From positions 1-18,728 of the forward strand of contig JBOGIG010000006.1 of the NCBI GenBank assembly GCA_050742455.1: a stretch of 18,728 bases of DNA. The letters are read 5' to 3'. The number at the start of each line of letters is the position of its first letter. Within the stretch, counting starts at the first letter, position 1. Made by a program: the position numbers and the translations under genes. This stretch comes from JBOGIG01 sp050742455 (GTDB lineage: Bacteria > Actinomycetota > Acidimicrobiia > Acidimicrobiales > JBOGIG01). The notes beneath the pieces are model-generated. The model had not been told where the DNA came from, ran no database searches, and worked only from the letters and a program-made list of their open reading frames with translations. Positions 15,099-18,728 of the stretch are shown here, one piece after another.

Positions 15099-15108
15099 AG
15101 CATAGGCT
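15099..15108. promoter_or_regulatory. Overlapping divergent -10 elements (bidirectional promoter)
   Basis: AGCATAGGCT contains TAGGCT on the plus strand (15103-15108), 5 nt before ATG 15114, and TATGCT on the minus strand (15104-15099), 6 nt before GTG 15092. The two boxes overlap by two base pairs around a nearly symmetric centre. With only 21 bp between start codons there is no room for separate promoters with leaders, so both transcripts would begin at or beside their start codons. Confidence 0.5.
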
Positions 15109-15113
15109 GGCGC

Positions 15114-16241
15114 ATGGACTTCGAATTGCCTGGTCCGCACGACCCCCGTCGCCGGGAGATCCGAGTATGGCTGGAGGAGCACCCTCGCCCCGACGGAGCC
15201 ACCCTGGCTCAGGCCGGGCTGGTCGCTCCCCACTGGCCCGCCCCCTACGGCCGTGATGCGGACCCTGTTACCCAGCTCATCATCGACGAGGAACTGCGAC
15301 GGGCAGGGGTGACCCGGCCCGTCAACCCCATCGGCATCGGGTGGGCTGGACCCACCATCCTGCACGCCGGAACGCGAGCCCAACAGCAGCGTTACCTGCC
15401 CCGGCTACTGTCAGGCCAGGACATGTGGTGCCAGCTCTTCAGCGAGCCCGGCGCCGGCAGCGACCTGGCCTCGCTGGCAACCCGGGCCGAGCGCGACGGT
15501 GATGATTGGGTGGTCAACGGCTCCAAGGTGTGGACGTCCCTGGCGCATGTGGCCAAGTACGGGATTCTCATCGCCCGCACCGATCCGGCGGTGGACAAGC
15601 ACCAGGGCGTGAGCTATTTCGTGTGTCCGATGGACACACCTGGCATCACCATCCGGCCCATCGTGGAGATGACCGGCGTCCACTCCTTCAACGAGGTCTT
15701 CTTCGACGACGTCACCTTGGGGGCCGAGAGCCTGGTGGGGGAGGTGAACCGGGGTTGGGCCCTGGCCAAGGTGACCCTGGGTAACGAACGGGTGTCATTG
15801 TCGGGGGAAGGCGCGCTGTGGGGTCGGGGCCCCACGGCCATGGACCTGATCGACCTGGTCCGTCGGGCTGGCGGGATGGCCGACCCGCTGATGAGGCAGC
15901 GCCTGGCGCGCCTGTACTCCGAGGCCGAGATCCTGCGCCTCATCCGACTACGAACGGTGAGCGCGGCGGTCAAGGGCCAGCCCCCCGGGCCGGAGGCTTC
16001 GGTGCGCAAAGCCCTGGCCGATCGCCACGGCCAGGACATAATGGGTCTGGCCAAGGACATGGCCGGCCCGGCGGGGATGTTGGCGTCGACCGGACCCCTC
16101 GGCACCGACGCCGGGCTTTGGTCTTACGGGTACTTGTTCTCACCGGCCCTCACCATCGGCGGGGGGACGTCGGAAGTCCAGCGCAACATCATCGGAGAGC
16201 GGGTACTGGGCCTGCCCCACGAAGCCGATGTGGCCTCGTAG
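15114..16241 (+). CDS. Acyl-CoA dehydrogenase
   Basis: 375 residues from ATG 15114; the frame is open much further upstream but that part is antisense to the synthetase, and MDFELPGPHDPRRREIRVWL is a typical family start. FAD-dependent enzymes of this class introduce an alpha,beta double bond in acyl-CoAs and pass electrons to ETF. Visible: the helical N-domain, FSEPGAGSDLASLATRA (109-125), WVVNGSKVWTSLAHVAKYGILIART (beta-domain, flavin contact), GNERVSLSGEG, and the C-terminal GGGTSEVQRNIIGERVLGLP. The catalytic Glu of medium-chain enzymes, immediately before GT in YEGT, is Gly here (G350). Some mycobacterial FadE pairs supply the base from a partner subunit, so a heteromeric partner encoded elsewhere is possible. 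It is probably functionally linked to the divergent synthetase. Confidence 0.92.
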   Translation: MDFELPGPHDPRRREIRVWLEEHPRPDGATLAQAGLVAPHWPAPYGRDADPVTQLIIDEELRRAGVTRPVNPIGIGWAGPTILHAGTRAQQQRYLPRLLSGQDMWCQLFSEPGAGSDLASLATRAERDGDDWVVNGSKVWTSLAHVAKYGILIARTDPAVDKHQGVSYFVCPMDTPGITIRPIVEMTGVHSFNEVFFDDVTLGAESLVGEVNRGWALAKVTLGNERVSLSGEGALWGRGPTAMDLIDLVRRAGGMADPLMRQRLARLYSEAEILRLIRLRTVSAAVKGQPPGPEASVRKALADRHGQDIMGLAKDMAGPAGMLASTGPLGTDAGLWSYGYLFSPALTIGGGTSEVQRNIIGERVLGLPHEADVAS

Positions 16242-16318
16242 ATCTCGAGTAGCCCCGGCGTGCCGCTTGTGTGCGCGGCCAAGAGGCACAGTGTGGGTGG
16301 CGTGGAGACAACCGACGC

Positions 16319-16342
16319 AAGTTTCTACCTTGTGCTAGACTT
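16319..16342. promoter_or_regulatory. Imperfect inverted repeat upstream of the regulator gene
   Basis: AAGTTTCTA and TAGACTT are inverted with an 8-nt spacer (right arm reads AAGTCTA in reverse complement; the left arm has two extra Ts). It lies 42 nt before the regulator start, a position fitting an autoregulatory operator. Weak on sequence alone. Confidence 0.25.
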
Positions 16343-16383
16343 ACTCGCTCGGCGGATTCTGTCGAGTAGTGGGTGGAGGATGT

Positions 16384-17058
16384 ATGGTGAGGGTCAACTT
16401 ACAGCAGGAGGCCAAGGCTCTCGGTGACCCGACCCGGCATCGGATCTTCCGATATGTAGCGGAGTCGGCGGTCCCCGTTGGGGTGGCGGAGCTGACCGCC
16501 CACATGGGCCTCAACCACAACGCCGTCCGTCAGCACTTGGCGATCCTGGTGGATGCCGGGTTGGTTCTCGAGGAGCTCGAGCCCGAGAGCGGACGTCCCG
16601 GCCGGCGGGCCCTGCAGTATCGGCTTGATCCCGAAGCGGCCGGGGCATGGGGGACGGACGGGCCTTACGAGCTGCTGGCCGCGCTTTTGGCTGAGGTAGT
16701 GGAGCGACAAGCGAGCCCCCGCCAGGTAGGCCAAGAGGCGGGTCGGCGCATGAACCTCGAAGTGCGTGACGGCTCCGACGTCGTGGACGTGCTGGAGGTG
16801 GAGATGGAGCGGCGGGGCTTCCGGCCCGCTCGTACCGCAAAGGGTTCCCAGGTCGATTTCGTCCTGGGCCGATGTCCCTTCGAGGACGTAGCGGCGACCA
16901 ACGCCAAGACGGTGTGCCAGCTTCACCTGGGGATGGCCGAGGGACTGGCCGAGGGTTTGGGCGGCGTAGAGGTTCTCCGGCTAGTCGCCAAGAACCCGCA
17001 TCGGGCTGGGTGTCGTGTCGTATTGCGCCGCCACGCCGAGCTGGCCGTCCGCAGCTAA
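16384..17058 (+). CDS. Winged-helix regulator, COG2345/SufR-like, probable Fe-S sensor
   Basis: 224 residues from ATG 16384; GGAGGA ends 3 nt upstream, and GTG 16387 is an equally possible start. Residues ~5-85 form an ArsR/DeoR-like winged helix: QQEAKALGDPTRHRIFRYV, recognition region LTAHMGLNHNAVRQHLAIL, and a wing RPGRRALQYRL. The middle is helical, and the C-terminal region carries three spaced cysteines: C164 (LGRCPFED), C178 (KTVCQLHLG) and C210 (RAGCRVVL). In SufR and relatives cysteines of this layout coordinate an iron-sulfur cluster and make DNA binding redox- or iron-responsive. Cluster binding here is inferred. It is followed 101 nt later by an FAD/NAD oxidoreductase on the same strand, a plausible target. 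It lacks the fourth cysteine I would expect for a fully cysteinyl cluster. Confidence 0.8.
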   Translation: MVRVNLQQEAKALGDPTRHRIFRYVAESAVPVGVAELTAHMGLNHNAVRQHLAILVDAGLVLEELEPESGRPGRRALQYRLDPEAAGAWGTDGPYELLAALLAEVVERQASPRQVGQEAGRRMNLEVRDGSDVVDVLEVEMERRGFRPARTAKGSQVDFVLGRCPFEDVAATNAKTVCQLHLGMAEGLAEGLGGVEVLRLVAKNPHRAGCRVVLRRHAELAVRS

Positions 17059-17147
17059 AGACCTTGGGGCGTCCCGGCAAGACGGAGTATGCCTGACCAC
17101 GGACTCCCACTCGACCCTCTCCGGCACCACATTGATCTAACAGCCAC

Positions 17148-17153
17148 TAGAAT
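17148..17153 (+). promoter_or_regulatory. -10 element for the oxidoreductase gene
   Basis: TAGAAT followed by exactly 6 nt and GTG 17160, with no Shine-Dalgarno. This predicts a leaderless transcript starting at the GTG. A short ATG-ATG-TGA lies out of frame across the start (17155-17163). Confidence 0.5.
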
Positions 17154-17159
17154 AATGAT

Positions 17160-17975
17160 GTGAGTGTTGACACTGGACCCGGTCCGGTACCACAGGGCGA
17201 CGAGGTCGCGGCCGAGTCCTCGAGACCGGATACCGTGAGGGGATCGAGACGGCCGCCGCCGGCCTGGCAGGACGCCAAGGTGCTCGAGGTGGTATCCCAG
17301 ACATTAGAAACCTCCACCCTAAGGCTCGACCTGCCGGCCGGCAGCGAGTTCGCGGCCGGCCAGTACTACAACGTGCGCCTCCCGGTGGCGGGCCGTCCCC
17401 GCCCGGTGCAGAGGGCGTACTCGGTGGGGTCCTCCCCACTGCCGGATCCATCGGTGATCGAGGTCACAGTCAAGCGTATGGACGGCGGCCTGATCTCCCC
17501 GCGACTGGTCGACGAGATCCGGGCCGGCGATAGCCTCGCGGTGCGCGGACCCTACGGGTCGTTCATCTGGAGCGCGGGCCTGGCTGGACCGGTTCTCTTG
17601 GTGGCGGCGGGAAGCGGGGTCGTGCCGCTGATAGCAATGGCCCGGCTGGCTGACTCGGTCGGCGCCGAAGAAAGGATGCGGCTGCTGTTCTGCTCCAAGA
17701 GCTACGACACGATCATCTATCGGGACGAGATCGCCCGGCTGGGCCGGAAAAGCTGGTTCGACTGCACCCACACCTTCACCCGGTCATCCGTCGACGAGCG
17801 GGCCGCCTTCCACCGGCGGATCGACCGGGACATGCTGAGAACCTGGCTGGACTGCAGCCGGCCAGCGAGGTTGGCCTACATCTGCGGCCCGCCGAGCATG
17901 GTCGACCAGTGCGCCGACGACCTGGTTGCTTTGGGCATGGACCCGGCGGGCGTGAAGACCGAGAAGTACGACTGA
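17160..17975 (+). CDS. FAD/NAD(P)-binding oxidoreductase (ferredoxin reductase family)
   Basis: 271 residues. After a ~32-residue Pro/Gly/Ser-rich lead comes an FAD-binding barrel with the RAYS motif (85-88) and a GPYGSF turn (130-135) contacting the flavin. The NAD-binding domain has VAAGSGVVPLIAMARL (148-163), FCSKSYDTIIYRDE, and the closing CGPPSMVDQC (242-251). The C-terminus ends VKTEKYD, a common end for this family. It has no 2Fe-2S domain, so it should pair with a separate electron carrier or oxygenase component. It is directly followed, without a gap, by what looks like a truncated moaA. FAD reductases beside molybdenum-cofactor genes occur with molybdoenzymes, so a reductase for a sulfite-oxidase-like protein is a possible role (inference). 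Start: GTG 17160, the only start close to the -10 box. Confidence 0.88.
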   Translation: MSVDTGPGPVPQGDEVAAESSRPDTVRGSRRPPPAWQDAKVLEVVSQTLETSTLRLDLPAGSEFAAGQYYNVRLPVAGRPRPVQRAYSVGSSPLPDPSVIEVTVKRMDGGLISPRLVDEIRAGDSLAVRGPYGSFIWSAGLAGPVLLVAAGSGVVPLIAMARLADSVGAEERMRLLFCSKSYDTIIYRDEIARLGRKSWFDCTHTFTRSSVDERAAFHRRIDRDMLRTWLDCSRPARLAYICGPPSMVDQCADDLVALGMDPAGVKTEKYD

Positions 17976-18104
17976 ATGGCCGCCGCGACCACCGCCTCCG
18001 CCGAGGCCGCGTCGTCGCCGCTCGACCTGCTTGGCAGGCCCTTGCGCGACCTGCGGCGAACCGCTCTTGCGCCTCACCCAGGCTCGGCTGATACGAGGCT
18101 CTGA
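17976..18104 (+). pseudogene. moaA: Truncated MoaA-like N-terminus (molybdenum cofactor enzyme remnant)
   Basis: A 42-residue reading frame whose ATG immediately follows the oxidoreductase TGA. After an Ala-rich lead it reads SPLDLLGRPLRDLR, the usual opening of GTP 3',8-cyclase MoaA just before the radical-SAM cysteines (normally SVTDRCNFRC). Here the sequence changes to RTALAPHPGSADTRL and stops. No radical-SAM motif is found downstream in any frame up to 18199. The breakpoint is at about 18060, 30 nt before a tandem repeat. It looks like the stump of an operon partner of the oxidoreductase removed by deletion. The assignment depends on a short motif. Confidence 0.5.
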
Positions 18105-18132
18105 TAGAGGCCGATACGAGGCTCTGATAGAG
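18090..18132 (+). repeat. Tandem direct repeat, two 20-bp copies
   Basis: GATACGAGGCTCTGATAGAG occurs at 18090-18109 and 18113-18132, separated by GCC. Each copy contains CTCT-gat-AGAG, and the second extends to a perfect GCTCT-gat-AGAGC hairpin (18121-18133). The repeat spans the stop of the MoaA-like stub. The rest of 18105-18199 shows nothing else I can support. Confidence 0.9.
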
Positions 18133-18199
18133 CAGGAGGGACTTCGACTGTCGCCAGGCGGCCACGGCGGGGCTCGGGTAGGAGACACCGAAGGGGCCA

Positions 18200-18670
18200 T
18201 CAGCCGATGACGCATGCGGCGACCGCCACGACCGCGAGGGTGAGGGCGGCGATGAGCCCGCGCAAGACCGCCGCTTCGGTGGTGCCTCGCCGGACGCGGG
18301 CTGCTAGCGCCGGGTCGCCGGGATCTGCCAGGCCGGCCAGCCGGAGCCGGGTCATGGCCCTGGCCTGTCGTATGCCGAACGCGGTGGCGACGACGACAGC
18401 GCCGGTCAGGGCCACGGCGGTGTCCTCGAGGCGGCCCCAGGAGGAGGGCGGCCATCCCATGGCCAGGCCGACGCCTATGGCCACCGCCAGTGCGCCGTCC
18501 CCGACCAGCCCGTATCGCCGCCCGAGAGCCCGGAAGAACGCTACCCGAGCCTGCGGGTCGAGGGACGAGCGGGCCGCGTTGGCCACCACGACGAGACAGA
18601 CCAGGCTGCCGATCCAAACCGACGAAGAGAGGATGAGAACGCCGATCAATACACGGTTGTGCGCCAGCAT
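18200..18670 (-). CDS. Four-helix integral membrane protein, unknown function
   Basis: 156 residues from ATG 18670, with AGGAGG four nt upstream (18675-18680 on the plus strand). Four hydrophobic segments are visible: VLIGVLILSSSVWIGSLVCL, ALAVAIGVGLAMGW, AVALTGAVVVATAFGI and VLRGLIAALTLAVVAVAACV. Loops carry a basic/acidic stretch (SLDPQARVAFFRALGRRYG) and TRLRLAGLADPGD. The WIGSL helix and FFRALGRR loop resemble small CopD/DUF4149-like membrane proteins, but I cannot assign a family. It converges on the oxidoreductase/MoaA-stub region. The remaining 58 nt to the right edge hold only its upstream sequence. Confidence 0.75.
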   Translation of the reverse strand: MLAHNRVLIGVLILSSSVWIGSLVCLVVVANAARSSLDPQARVAFFRALGRRYGLVGDGALAVAIGVGLAMGWPPSSWGRLEDTAVALTGAVVVATAFGIRQARAMTRLRLAGLADPGDPALAARVRRGTTEAAVLRGLIAALTLAVVAVAACVIG

Positions 18671-18728
18671 GCTTCCTCCTCGCCGCCACGGCTGTCAGCG
18701 AACGGGCTCACCGGCGCCGGTACCCCAG

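Noticed and set aside
14331..15113. Long open upstream extension of the acyl-CoA dehydrogenase frame
   Set aside because: It is antisense to the clearly coding synthetase, and the translation has no dehydrogenase features before MDFELPG at 15114.
15093..15383. N-terminal extension of the acyl-CoA synthetase
   Set aside because: It runs through the dehydrogenase gene in antisense and is low-complexity. The family N-terminus begins at SDWNFADVWE, fitting GTG 15092.
18090..18132. Possible CRISPR array
   Set aside because: Only two copies with a 3-nt separation, no spacers and no cas genes.
17784..18689. 301-residue reading frame on the minus strand
   Set aside because: Arg/Pro/Gly-rich shadow overlapping both the oxidoreductase and the membrane-protein gene, which has a good Shine-Dalgarno and clear transmembrane helices in another frame.

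Overview
This is a GC-rich bacterial chromosome segment. Gene content points to an actinomycete: mycobacterial-type LigC, an N-acyl-D-amino-acid deacylase-like amidohydrolase, many CoA-ester enzymes, GTG starts and apparently leaderless genes. Acidimicrobiia is my best guess, but that is inference; nothing here fixes the taxon.

Layout. (1) 1-1705 is an accessory Rhs module: the 3' end of an Rhs-repeat protein, an overlapping two-helix membrane protein that may be its immunity partner, and a decayed second Rhs tip carrying a near-copy of the conserved core end. (2) 1691-5372, minus strand, is a CoA-ester operon in the order HMG-CoA-synthase-like/DUF35 fusion, thiolase (1 nt apart), crotonase. 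The fusion has only one cysteine, so both its catalytic cysteine and the usual zinc-ribbon cysteines are absent. (3) 5441-8901, plus strand, holds two family III CoA-transferases flanking a single-pass membrane protein of unknown function. (4) 8976-15092, minus strand, runs acyl-CoA synthetase, lipoprotein (4-nt overlap), DUF169-like protein, LigC-type DNA ligase, amidohydrolase. (5) 15114-16241, plus strand, is an acyl-CoA dehydrogenase diverging from the synthetase with only 21 bp between start codons. (6) 16384-18104 holds a COG2345/SufR-like regulator with three cysteines, an FAD/NAD oxidoreductase, and what looks like a MoaA N-terminal stub ending in a tandem repeat. (7) 18200-18670, minus strand, is a small membrane protein.

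How the genes may work together. Acyl-CoA synthetase and CoA-transferases would load an acid onto CoA, the dehydrogenase and crotonase would modify the chain, and the thiolase, possibly held in a complex by the pseudo-synthase/DUF35 protein, would cleave it. The substrate cannot be read from the sequence.

The most interesting points are: the cysteine-less synthase-DUF35 scaffold next to a thiolase, resembling the archaeal thiolase/HMG-CoA synthase/DUF35 complex; a recurrent TANNNT-N6-start arrangement suggesting leaderless transcription; a compact, nearly symmetric bidirectional promoter at 15099-15108; and the Rhs tip with its orphan duplicate.
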